Shown: piece after piece, positions 49,597 to 57,263 of the stretch | Layout: every line of letters starts with the position of its first letter | Position numbering within the stretch: the stretch's first letter is position 1 | NCBI RefSeq assembly: GCF_000813845.1 | Contig: NZ_JWTB01000033.1 | Span: 34,405 to 98,404 of the forward strand | Direction: 5' to 3' | Length of the DNA stretch: 64,000 bases | Source of the DNA: Pseudarthrobacter phenanthrenivorans | GTDB taxonomy: Bacteria; Actinomycetota; Actinomycetes; Actinomycetales; Micrococcaceae | The notes under the pieces: model-generated | Seen by the model: the letters and a program-made list of their open reading frames with translations, nothing else | Told to the model about the DNA's origin: nothing | The model's database searches: none | Position numbers and translations under genes: made by a program

Positions 49597-52500
49597 GCTG
49601 GTGTTCCTTACGCAGGGAGCCCTCGTCACGGGAAAGGCCGGTCCGCGGCCGCTGGGCCGGCATGGGGATGGCGAGGATGACGGTCAGGCCTATCACCGTG
49701 ATCTGGGCGGCAGCCGCCCAGAATGTCCAGGGGTTTTCGTAGCGGACGGTCAGCTGGCCGGCAGAGGCCGGAAGCGTAAAGGCCTGGGACCAGCCGGACG
49801 TCGTGGCGGTCAGCTTTCGGCCGTCAAGCCACGCGCTCCACCCGGGGTCGGCACGCTCGGCAAGGACCACCAGCCTGCCCTCCGGGCCTGCAGGGACAGC
49901 GGCGTCGACGTCGACCGTTCCGGAGGCGACCAGATTCGTGGCGGCACCGCGGGGATCCACGATGCGCACACGGTGGGCGACCTCCGCTGCCTGGAGCACG
50001 GCCTGGTTCAGCGGGCTGATACGCCACAGCCACCCGACATCGGTTTGCCCCACGGCTACGAGGCCGGGCACGGCGTCCATCCTGCTGGCGGTCAGTTGGG
50101 CGGCGGTGTCCGCCGAGCGCAGCACCACGAATCCGACACCCAGCTGTTCGAGGTCTGCCCGGGGGTCAACGCCCTGGCCCGCAACCATGGTGGCGACGAC
50201 GCGCCGGACAGCTGCAGTGACGTCGTCGTCCTCACGCACCTCCTCCGCGCCCGGCGTACCTATGATGTTCCGCGCGGAGGCGATGGCCGAGAGGCTGTCC
50301 AGCGTTGTACCGGAACCACGCATCAGTGACGCGTTGTAGGTACCGTCATCGCCGGTGCTGAGCAGAAGGGTCCGGGTCTGTTCAGGCCCGGTCCCGCGGT
50401 CGATGGCTGTCGCGGGGAGGGAGCGCCCCGCGGTGGCTTCCACCAGCCGCGGAGTACCCAAGGCTCCCCCGGGTGCGTCAGGTGCCGAACCGGGAGCGGC
50501 GGAGGCTTCCCGGACAGCCGTGCCGGTGGGATTTGCCGCAGCTGCGGGACGAAGCAGGTTTTGCGCTGACCACGCAGCCATTCCAGCCAGTGGCCCGGCC
50601 AGCAGCAGCACCAGGCCCAGCGCAACGGCTGCGCGGGCGGCTGTCCTGGGTTTGGTTCCGTTCGCCGTTGGCCGTTGGGCTGCGGCGAGCAGTTGTTCAC
50701 ACCCAAGGAGTGCCGCGGAAAGGAGCGCAAAGGAAGCGGCGGAAACCGCGGGGCCGGTGAAAGGCGTCACCATCACGCCCGCGTTCAGGCCGGTGGCCAC
50801 GTGGCCGGCCAGCCAACTGGCGGCCAGGGCGAGTACGGCAGCAAGCCAAAACCAGCTCGCGGTCCGTGACCGGCGGCCCGGGCTGAAGAGCCCGACAATG
50901 GCGAGGAACAGCATTGGCACGGCGATGAGCAGTGCCAGCAACAGGCCCCAGGGGACGGAGCCGTCTGCGAACAGGGCGAGCCCGCGGAGGCGCCGTGCGG
51001 GGTCGAAGGCAAGCGGCTGGCCCAGGAGCTGCTGCCAGAGCGGGGCCGCGTCAAAGGCGAGGGGCAGTCCGGGATCGGCCAGGAGGGCGCGTGGCCGGTC
51101 CAGGGTGGACAAGGCGAAGGGAATGAACAAGGCTGCACTGGGCAACAGCGCCCACCACACTGTCCGGCCGCGCCGGCCCAGCAGGATGCCACAGAGCACG
51201 ATCACCACGGTAGCCGGGACCAGCAGGGATGGTGCCGCTGCCGTGGTGACCGCCAGCGCCAAGCCGGCGGCCGCTGCAGCCGTCCATGAGGGCACGCCGT
51301 TGATGCCCGCTTTGGCCGGGGGCTGTTCGCCGGGCCGGAGCTCAGGAGCGGATGCGGCGTTGAAGCGGCCATGGCCGACGGCCGATCCGGTTGCCCGCAG
51401 CAGGCCCAGGACGACCAGCGGCAGCATGATGTGCGCGATCAGCGCGCCCGCCCGTCCCTGGTTGAGGGCAGCCTGGAGCGCCGGTGCGGCAGCCCACGTC
51501 ACGGCGGCGACGAAGCGGAGGCGGCGGCGTACCGTCACTCCGCCGGCTGCGAACCAGGCTGTGAGTCCGGCCAGCGGGGCGCCAAGGAGCAGCAGCCACG
51601 CCATGGCTGGGTTGGCGTCGCCTGCCCCCAACACGCCGATGATCCAGATGACATAGTCAAAGGGGTCGCCGTGGCCGGGAAGGCCTGCACCCAGGCTGAC
51701 CCACCAGCTGGACGCGTTGTGCCAGATGTCCCCCAGGCCGGCGGAGACGGGAATCAGGGCTCCCCCGGTTACGGCGGCAGCACGGAACAGTCCTGTCAGG
51801 GCAAGGAGCGATGCCACCGAGGCGATGATGACGGCGGCCAGTGCGCCGTTGCCCACCCAGCCGCGCTTACTCGTGGCGAGGGCGGCAAAATCGTCTGCGG
51901 CATCACCGGTGGGCTGGTGCGCCAGCGGGTCCTGCACCAGGTGGTCGGCCGCGGAGCCGTCCGATCCCAACGCCTCCATCAAGGACCTGCGATGGCTCCA
52001 CACTTCCCGGCGAGGCGTCTGGAGTTTGCGGATGACTGAGCGCCGGATGCGCCGTGTACGCTTTGCGGCCCGCCGTGCCTTCGCAACGGCGCCCGGCCGG
52101 CCCAGGGCCGCGCAGGTGGCGAGGAGCTGGGAGATGCCATGGCCGGGATCCTTGACCACGATGCTCAGGACCAGCTTGAAAATGCTTCCCAGCAAGGCAC
52201 CGACCGCGTGTACGGGCACCATCCACAGCGGGCTGTGCTTCAGGCGCAGGTGGACCTGGGCCTTGCGTGCAGCGGAGGGATTTCCGAGCGCCTGCGGGCG
52301 GTGCGCAACGTGGAACATCCGGGCTGCCGGAACCACCACGACGCGGTGGCCGGCGAGGCGGTTGCGCCAGCAAAAATCAACGTCGTCGCCGCTGCCCGGC
52401 AGGGCTGGGTCGAAACCGCCCAGCCCCTCCCAGACGTCGCGGCGCACCAGCATGCCTGCGGAGTTCACGGCAAAGGTGTCGGTGCGGCCGTCGTACTGGC

Positions 52501-52963
52501 CCTGGTCCATTTCGTCGGCGTCGATGAGCGTGAGGCGCTCGGCCCACCTGCTGGTGGAAAGGCCTACGTCCAGCAGCCGCCGCGGCGAATGCCAATCCAG
52601 TTGCTTGCAGCCGGCAACAGTGACGGACGGGGCACGTTCCACCGCCCCGAGCAGTTCAGCGAGTGCTTCCGGCGCTGGTGCAGCGTCATCGTGCAGGAGC
52701 CAGATCCATTCGGTCCTGCCTTCCTCCGTGTTTCCGTTGAACGGGGACAGCGATGCCAGCGCAGCAGAGACGGCGGAACCCATGCCGCCTTTGCCCCGGG
52801 GATGGCTGACGACCCCTTCCTCACCCAGGGCCTGGGTGAGGACGCCGTAGGAGTCGTCGGCGGATCCGGTGTCCACGCCGATGGCGCGGTCGACCGGCCG
52901 GGTCTGGGCCGCCAGGGCTGAAAGGGTTCTGGGCAGATAGGCACTGCCGTTGTGGGCGACCAC
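49589..52963 (-). CDS. Very large family 2 glycosyltransferase with multi-pass membrane region
   Basis: 1124 residues. An N-terminal GT2 domain (about 1-240) has the nucleotide-sugar motifs VAHNGSAYLPRTLSALAAQT, the DxD-like LLHDDAAPAPEA (90-101) and the acceptor-side GSGDDVDFCWRNRLAGH. More than ten membrane helices follow, and the protein ends in a beta-rich extracytoplasmic domain. It probably exports or extends a cell-wall glycan or glycolipid; the sugar is unknown. The start is uncertain: GTG 52963 trims the first beta strand (TAVVVAHNG). The frame is open back into whiB, and only an ATT (52993, overlapping the whiB stop) lies at the expected position. Confidence 0.9.
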   Translation of the reverse strand: MVAHNGSAYLPRTLSALAAQTRPVDRAIGVDTGSADDSYGVLTQALGEEGVVSHPRGKGGMGSAVSAALASLSPFNGNTEEGRTEWIWLLHDDAAPAPEALAELLGAVERAPSVTVAGCKQLDWHSPRRLLDVGLSTSRWAERLTLIDADEMDQGQYDGRTDTFAVNSAGMLVRRDVWEGLGGFDPALPGSGDDVDFCWRNRLAGHRVVVVPAARMFHVAHRPQALGNPSAARKAQVHLRLKHSPLWMVPVHAVGALLGSIFKLVLSIVVKDPGHGISQLLATCAALGRPGAVAKARRAAKRTRRIRRSVIRKLQTPRREVWSHRRSLMEALGSDGSAADHLVQDPLAHQPTGDAADDFAALATSKRGWVGNGALAAVIIASVASLLALTGLFRAAAVTGGALIPVSAGLGDIWHNASSWWVSLGAGLPGHGDPFDYVIWIIGVLGAGDANPAMAWLLLLGAPLAGLTAWFAAGGVTVRRRLRFVAAVTWAAAPALQAALNQGRAGALIAHIMLPLVVLGLLRATGSAVGHGRFNAASAPELRPGEQPPAKAGINGVPSWTAAAAAGLALAVTTAAAPSLLVPATVVIVLCGILLGRRGRTVWWALLPSAALFIPFALSTLDRPRALLADPGLPLAFDAAPLWQQLLGQPLAFDPARRLRGLALFADGSVPWGLLLALLIAVPMLFLAIVGLFSPGRRSRTASWFWLAAVLALAASWLAGHVATGLNAGVMVTPFTGPAVSAASFALLSAALLGCEQLLAAAQRPTANGTKPRTAARAAVALGLVLLLAGPLAGMAAWSAQNLLRPAAAANPTGTAVREASAAPGSAPDAPGGALGTPRLVEATAGRSLPATAIDRGTGPEQTRTLLLSTGDDGTYNASLMRGSGTTLDSLSAIASARNIIGTPGAEEVREDDDVTAAVRRVVATMVAGQGVDPRADLEQLGVGFVVLRSADTAAQLTASRMDAVPGLVAVGQTDVGWLWRISPLNQAVLQAAEVAHRVRIVDPRGAATNLVASGTVDVDAAVPAGPEGRLVVLAERADPGWSAWLDGRKLTATTSGWSQAFTLPASAGQLTVRYENPWTFWAAAAQITVIGLTVILAIPMPAQRPRTGLSRDEGSLRKEHQHA

Positions 52964-52992
52964 AACGGCAGTGACATGGACATCCTGAAGAA

Positions 52993-53526
52993 TTAGATTG
53001 CTCGCTTCCTTAGCCGCCGGCGCTCACGCTCGGACAGGCCTCCCCAGATGCCAAACCGCTCGTCATTGGCCAGCGCGTACTCCAGGCACTGCGACCTGAC
53101 GTTGCAGGCGCCGCACACCTTTTTGGCATCGCGGGTGGAGCCGCCCTTTTCGGGGAAGAAGGCTTCCGGATCGGTCTGTGCGCACAGAGCGTCAGTCTGC
53201 CAGCCCAGCTCACCTTCGTCGTCGAAGTCCTGCTGCAGCGGCAACCCAATCCACACCGGCTGGGGGGTCCCGGCTGCGGCGAGCTCCATTGGAGGATCAA
53301 GATCGTCTTCGGGTTCCGCGCCGCCGTCAAGGAGCGCTTCGTGCGCTGCAAGGAACGCCGTGGCCTGGTCCTCCAGGACGCTGGCGGAATTCCTGTTATA
53401 CCGCTCTGCAGCATCAGGATCGGCGGGATCCACGTACCAATCACTTGGCACCCCCCGCGCACGGTACTTTGCCGTTGCCTGGCCGGCTACGACGGCATCT
53501 TCCTGGATACGCTCTGCTTGCCCCAC
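52993..53526 (-). CDS. whiB: WhiB-family iron-sulphur transcription factor (WhiB2-like)
   Basis: A redox-sensitive 4Fe-4S regulator that binds sigma factor; WhiB2/WhmD members control septation and cell division. The 177-residue protein has cysteines at 115, 138, 141 and 147 in the C-x22-C-x2-C-x5-C arrangement, the turn GIWGG (159-163), and the basic C-terminal tail LSERERRRLRKRAI. An acidic N-terminal extension of about 100 residues makes it longer than most WhiB2 proteins. GTG 53526 is behind AGGAGGG. The position (DUF3499, zincin, WhiB) mirrors Rv3258c-Rv3260c. It heads the GT2-DUF5719 run. Confidence 0.95.
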   Translation of the reverse strand: MGQAERIQEDAVVAGQATAKYRARGVPSDWYVDPADPDAAERYNRNSASVLEDQATAFLAAHEALLDGGAEPEDDLDPPMELAAAGTPQPVWIGLPLQQDFDDEGELGWQTDALCAQTDPEAFFPEKGGSTRDAKKVCGACNVRSQCLEYALANDERFGIWGGLSERERRRLRKRAI

Positions 53527-53916
53527 GGCGACCCTCCTGATGTTTCAGCCACTGCCTGGATACGTGGACACTCGGTTGTGTGCCGGTATTTACGCAATTG
53601 CTTTAGATACCTAATTACACGTGTGTAACTAGGGTGAGTCAAGCCGTTGCCGGGATAATAGACAGTCGCAGCGAAGAAATTTGCGCACGCCACGCCCGGG
53701 ATTTTGGCCCGGCCCGCTTGCGCCGGTGCCTCAACACCGCCTTTCGGGAAGGAATGGGCGGACAGATGTCCGTACTGGCGCGAAAAATACCCGCCCGGGG
53801 CGCAAATAGCAAGCACGCTTAGCAAAGCCAGTGATTAACATCACATTGGCGCTGTTGGTCGGATGCGTGACGCGGAGGCGGATGACCCCGGGTTTCCCGA
53901 GTGGCAGGATGAAGCC
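53527..53916. promoter_or_regulatory. Intergenic control region between whiB and the TIGR03089 gene, with a CRP/GlxR-type site
   Basis: 390 bases without a supported gene. AGTGATTAACATCACA (53830-53845) matches TGTGA-N6-TCACA, the actinobacterial CRP/GlxR consensus, at 9 of 10 positions, 72 bases before the ATG at 53917. Nearer whiB, TTACACGTGTGTAA (53615-53628) contains the palindrome ACACGTGT and is relatively AT-rich. A cAMP link is plausible because mycobacterial whiB genes are CRP targets; this is inference. Confidence 0.5.
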
Positions 53917-54618
53917 ATGACGACTATCCCCGTAATCGACCTCATGGGCAGCCTGCGATCCGGCAATTCCACTGCGCCGCGACTGACGTGGTACGGACCG
54001 GACGGGGAACGGGTGGAACTGTCCGGCCGGGTGTTGGACAACTGGGTGGCGAAAACCAGCAACCTGCTCCAGGACGAACTGGACGCCGAGCCCGGCATGC
54101 GGCTGCGGCTGGCGCTGCCGGCCCATTGGAAAGCCATGGTCTGGGCGCTGGCCGGGTGGCAGTTGGGACTGGAGGCTGTCCTCGACGGCGGCCCGGCGGA
54201 CTTCCTTGCCACGGACGACCCGGCCGGGGCAAGGGAGCAGTACGACGCCGTCGTTGCGGTAGCGCTTCCCGCCCTCGCCATGCGCTGGCCAGGGGACCTT
54301 CCCGGCGGGTGCCTGGACTACGCCGCTGAGGTGCGCTCCCACGGGGACGTCTTCATGGCGCATTCGGACCCCGATCCGTCGGCGGCCGCCGTCCACACCG
54401 GTGACGGGCGCACAATCCTCCACCGGGAGCTGATCACGGATTTTGCCCAGCCGCACAGTGAAGGCACCAGGCTGCATGTACCCGCCGCTGACGGCCTGGA
54501 ATCGGCCCTGGCCAATGCCCTGGGAGCGTGGCAGCAGGGCGGGTCGGTGGTGCTGACGCACCCGGACGTGGCACTCACGGACAAGCTCCTGGCGGCCGAG
54601 CGCATCCACGGCGGGTAG
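53917..54618 (+). CDS. TIGR03089 family protein (truncated AMP-binding-like)
   Basis: A 233-residue protein of the actinobacterial TIGR03089 family (Rv3268-like). It resembles a shortened, inactive AMP-binding enzyme: PRLTWYGPDGERVELSGRVL, DNWVAKTSNLLQDEL, GMRLRLALPAHWKAMVWALA and ALGAWQQGGSVVL are family landmarks, but the ATP loop and the catalytic C-terminal domain of ANL enzymes are absent. Function unknown. The ATG at 53917 has AGGAT at suitable spacing; an in-frame start at 53863 lies close to the CRP-type site and is less likely. Converges on gtrA. Confidence 0.88.
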   Translation: MTTIPVIDLMGSLRSGNSTAPRLTWYGPDGERVELSGRVLDNWVAKTSNLLQDELDAEPGMRLRLALPAHWKAMVWALAGWQLGLEAVLDGGPADFLATDDPAGAREQYDAVVAVALPALAMRWPGDLPGGCLDYAAEVRSHGDVFMAHSDPDPSAAAVHTGDGRTILHRELITDFAQPHSEGTRLHVPAADGLESALANALGAWQQGGSVVLTHPDVALTDKLLAAERIHGG

Positions 54619-54666
54619 CCCGGGACAAACGGACCGCGCTCCGCGGCGGAATGCCTCCAGAATGGT

Positions 54667-54719
54667 GCGGCGAGCCACGCCTTGCCGGTTGCCGGGCGGC
54701 GAGCCCCGTCTTGCCGGTG
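54667..54719. repeat. 24-bp imperfect direct repeat
   Basis: The segments 54667-54690 and 54696-54719 match at 21 of 24 positions with a 29-base period, between the convergent TIGR03089 and gtrA genes. Confidence 0.75.
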
Positions 54720-54741
54720 GAAGGCCCGGGCAGGCGGTGTC

Positions 54742-55302
54742 CTAGGCCTTGGGGCCGCCCTCGGCGGGCGCGGAAGCCGGGCGTTCGGCTGCCTGTGCGT
54801 GTTCCTTGTGGGGATGCGCTTCGAGGATCTCGTGGTCGTGGGAGAACTCCGGCTCCTGGTCCAGTTCCTGGTTGAACACCAGGAAGCGGTACGCGAAGAA
54901 GCGGACGACGGTGGCCACCAGGATGCCGGCGACCCCGGCGAGGAACAGCAGGTTCTTGTCGTCGATACCCAGCCCGTATTTGGCCAGCGCCGTGAACCCG
55001 GTGGAAATGCCGATGCCAATGCCGTTGATGATGACGAACATGACAAACTCGCGGAGCACGTTGGCCTGGCGCCGGTGGCGGAAGGTCCAGAAACGGTTCG
55101 CAATCCACGAGAAGACGGTGGCTACCGTGGCACCGACGAACCGGGCCTTCGCCTCGCTGTCGGACATGGGGCCGTGCATCAGGTAATAGGTCAGGCCGTT
55201 GTCGATGACGAACGCCACACCGCCAACCGCACCAAACTTGGCCACCTCGCGCCAAAAGAGTGAGGCGAGCCCCCGGATACGATCTGCAAGTGCGCTAAAC
55301 AT
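54742..55302 (-). CDS. GtrA-family membrane protein
   Basis: A 186-residue four-helix membrane protein of the GtrA family, thought to move polyprenyl-linked sugars across the membrane. FGAVGGVAFVIDNGLTYYLM is helix 1 with the family motif, then ARFVGATVATVFSWIANRFW, FVMFVIINGIGIGISTGF and GILVATVVRFFAYRFLVF. The tail is charged and His/Glu-rich. The ATG at 55302 is directly behind GGAGGGTC. It lies upstream of, and divergent from, purK, matching the Rv3276c-Rv3277 pairing. Partner glycosyltransferases may include the GT2 protein nearby (inference). Confidence 0.92.
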   Translation of the reverse strand: MFSALADRIRGLASLFWREVAKFGAVGGVAFVIDNGLTYYLMHGPMSDSEAKARFVGATVATVFSWIANRFWTFRHRRQANVLREFVMFVIINGIGIGISTGFTALAKYGLGIDDKNLLFLAGVAGILVATVVRFFAYRFLVFNQELDQEPEFSHDHEILEAHPHKEHAQAAERPASAPAEGGPKA

Positions 55303-55475
55303 GACCCTCCATGGCCGTCCGAACTGTGGGCCACTCGGCCAAGGGTCCATTTTAGCCCCCAAAGCTTGGAGTATGCCCCGGACAGCAGGTGGCCAATGCC
55401 ACCTCCAAGGGAAATCCCCCGCGCCCGCCGGGCCATAAAAGCGGGATCGCGCCCGTCTTCGGTAGGCTGGCAGAT

Positions 55476-56672
55476 GTGACTTTTCCAGTGATAGGCGTGG
55501 TTGGCGGCGGCCAGCTCGCGCGAATGATGGCCCCTGCCGCTACAGCACTTGGCTTTGAACTCCGTGTCCTCGCCGAGGGTGAGGACGTCTCAGCGGTCTC
55601 AGCGGTGCCCGCCACGCCGGTGGGTGACTATAAGGACCTCCAGACGCTCCTGGACTTTTCCCAGGGGCTGGACGTGATGACGTTCGACCATGAGCATGTG
55701 CCGACCTCCCATTTGCGTGCCCTCCAGGAGGCCGGGGTCAATGTGCAGCCAGGTCCCGATGCCCTGGTACACGCCCAGGACAAACTGGTCATGCGTGCCG
55801 CCATCGACCGCCTGGAACTCCCGAACCCCGCCTGGGCGTCCGTGGCGGACGTGGACGCGCTGGTCCGGTTCGGCGAGGAAACCGGCTGGCCTGTGGTCTT
55901 GAAGACCCCCCGCGGCGGATACGACGGCAAGGGTGTCAGGATCGTGGCCTCGCCGGAGGAAGCCGCCGAGGCCGCTGACTGGTTCGCCGCCATGAGTCCC
56001 CTCCTTGCCGAGGCGAAGGTCGAATTCACCCGTGAACTCTCCGCGCTCGTGGCGCGGACCCCCGACGGCGAGGCCCGGGCCTGGCCGGTCGTGCACACCA
56101 TCCAGGTGGATGGTGTCTGCGACGAGGTGATTGCGCCGGCACTCGACATCCCGCTGGAGGTCGCCGCCGCCGCGGAGGACGCCGCCTTGCGCATCGCGGC
56201 CGAACTGGACGTAACCGGCGTCCTGGCCGTTGAACTCTTCGAAACTCCGGGCACCGGAGCAGGGTTCCTCATCAATGAACTGGCCATGCGGCCGCACAAC
56301 ACGGGCCACTGGACCCAGGACGGCTCCATCACCAGCCAGTTCGAGCAGCACCTCCGCGCTGTCCTGAACCTGCCCCTGGGCGCCACCGACGCACTGGCAC
56401 CGGTAACGGTCATGAAGAACTTCCTGGGCGGCGGAAACCAGGACCTCTACTCCGCCTACCCCATGGCGCTGGCGGCCGAACCGGCTGCCAAAGTCCACTG
56501 CTACGGCAAATCCGTCCGGCCCGGACGTAAGATCGGCCATGTCAACCTGGTGGGCGCATCCACCGCGGAAGTTGAGTCGGTCCGCCGCCGCGCCGCCGCC
56601 GTGGCGGGAATCATCCGCGACGGCCGGGTCGGCACCGAAGAAGCATCCGTAATCTTTGAGGAGAACGCATGA
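55476..56672 (+). CDS. purK: 5-(carboxyamino)imidazole ribonucleotide synthase
   Basis: ATP-dependent addition of bicarbonate to AIR in purine synthesis. The 398-residue ATP-grasp enzyme shows VIGVVGGGQLARMMAPAATA at the N terminus, TFDHEHVPTSHLRAL, VLKTPRGGYDGKGVRIV in the grasp, and NELAMRPHNTGHWTQDG in the metal/ATP site. The start is GTG 55476; an upstream in-frame ATG at 55389 is out of family register. The TGA overlaps the purE ATG (ATGA at 56669-56672). Confidence 0.96.
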   Translation: MTFPVIGVVGGGQLARMMAPAATALGFELRVLAEGEDVSAVSAVPATPVGDYKDLQTLLDFSQGLDVMTFDHEHVPTSHLRALQEAGVNVQPGPDALVHAQDKLVMRAAIDRLELPNPAWASVADVDALVRFGEETGWPVVLKTPRGGYDGKGVRIVASPEEAAEAADWFAAMSPLLAEAKVEFTRELSALVARTPDGEARAWPVVHTIQVDGVCDEVIAPALDIPLEVAAAAEDAALRIAAELDVTGVLAVELFETPGTGAGFLINELAMRPHNTGHWTQDGSITSQFEQHLRAVLNLPLGATDALAPVTVMKNFLGGGNQDLYSAYPMALAAEPAAKVHCYGKSVRPGRKIGHVNLVGASTAEVESVRRRAAAVAGIIRDGRVGTEEASVIFEENA

Positions 56673-57253
56673 GCGCCGAAGCCACCCCAGCCGCCGGTTC
56701 CGGCGCCGGCCCCCTGGTGGGGCTGGTCATGGGTTCAGATTCGGACTGGCCTGTCATGGAGGCCGCGGCTGACGCCCTTGCCGAGTTTGGTGTCCCCTTC
56801 GAAGCGGATGTGGTCTCTGCCCACCGGATGCCCACCGAGATGATCCGGTACGGCCAGACCGCCCATGAACGCGGCCTCCGCGTCATCATCGCCGGCGCCG
56901 GCGGCGCTGCCCACCTTCCCGGCATGCTCGCCAGTGTCACACCGCTGCCCGTGATCGGGGTTCCCGTCCCCTTGAAGACCCTGGACGGGATGGATTCCCT
57001 GCTGTCCATCGTCCAGATGCCGGCGGGCGTCCCCGTGGCGACGGTCTCGATTGCGGGCGCCCGCAACGCAGGTCTCCTGGCCGTGCGGATGCTCGCGTCC
57101 GGAACGGACGAACTGGCTGCGTCCCTCCGCCGGGACCTCCTGGATTTCGCCGCCGACCTTAACGCCGTCGCCTCCCGCAAGGGCGCAAACCTGCGGCAGA
57201 AAGTCAGTGAAGTCTTCCCCGGCGGCTCCAGCGCACTTCGGGGCAGCCGTTAG
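56669..57253 (+). CDS. purE: 5-(carboxyamino)imidazole ribonucleotide mutase
   Basis: Class I PurE: rearranges N5-CAIR to CAIR, the step after PurK. The 194-residue protein carries GLVMGSDSDWPVMEAAADAL, VVSAHRMPTEMIRYG (with the catalytic histidine), VIIAGAGGAAHLPGMLAS and VPLKTLDGMDSLLSIVQMP. A Ala/Gly-rich N-terminal extension of about 15 residues and a 35-residue basic C-terminal tail flank the fold. Translationally coupled to purK by ATGA overlap. The LCP gene follows after 10 bases. Confidence 0.97.
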   Translation: MSAEATPAAGSGAGPLVGLVMGSDSDWPVMEAAADALAEFGVPFEADVVSAHRMPTEMIRYGQTAHERGLRVIIAGAGGAAHLPGMLASVTPLPVIGVPVPLKTLDGMDSLLSIVQMPAGVPVATVSIAGARNAGLLAVRMLASGTDELAASLRRDLLDFAADLNAVASRKGANLRQKVSEVFPGGSSALRGSR

Positions 57254-57263
57254 GGCGGCGGAC

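Noticed and set aside
53634..53822. 62-codon plus-strand frame between whiB and TIGR03089
   Set aside because: No ribosome site, no recognisable family, and it overlaps a likely promoter region close to the CRP-type site.
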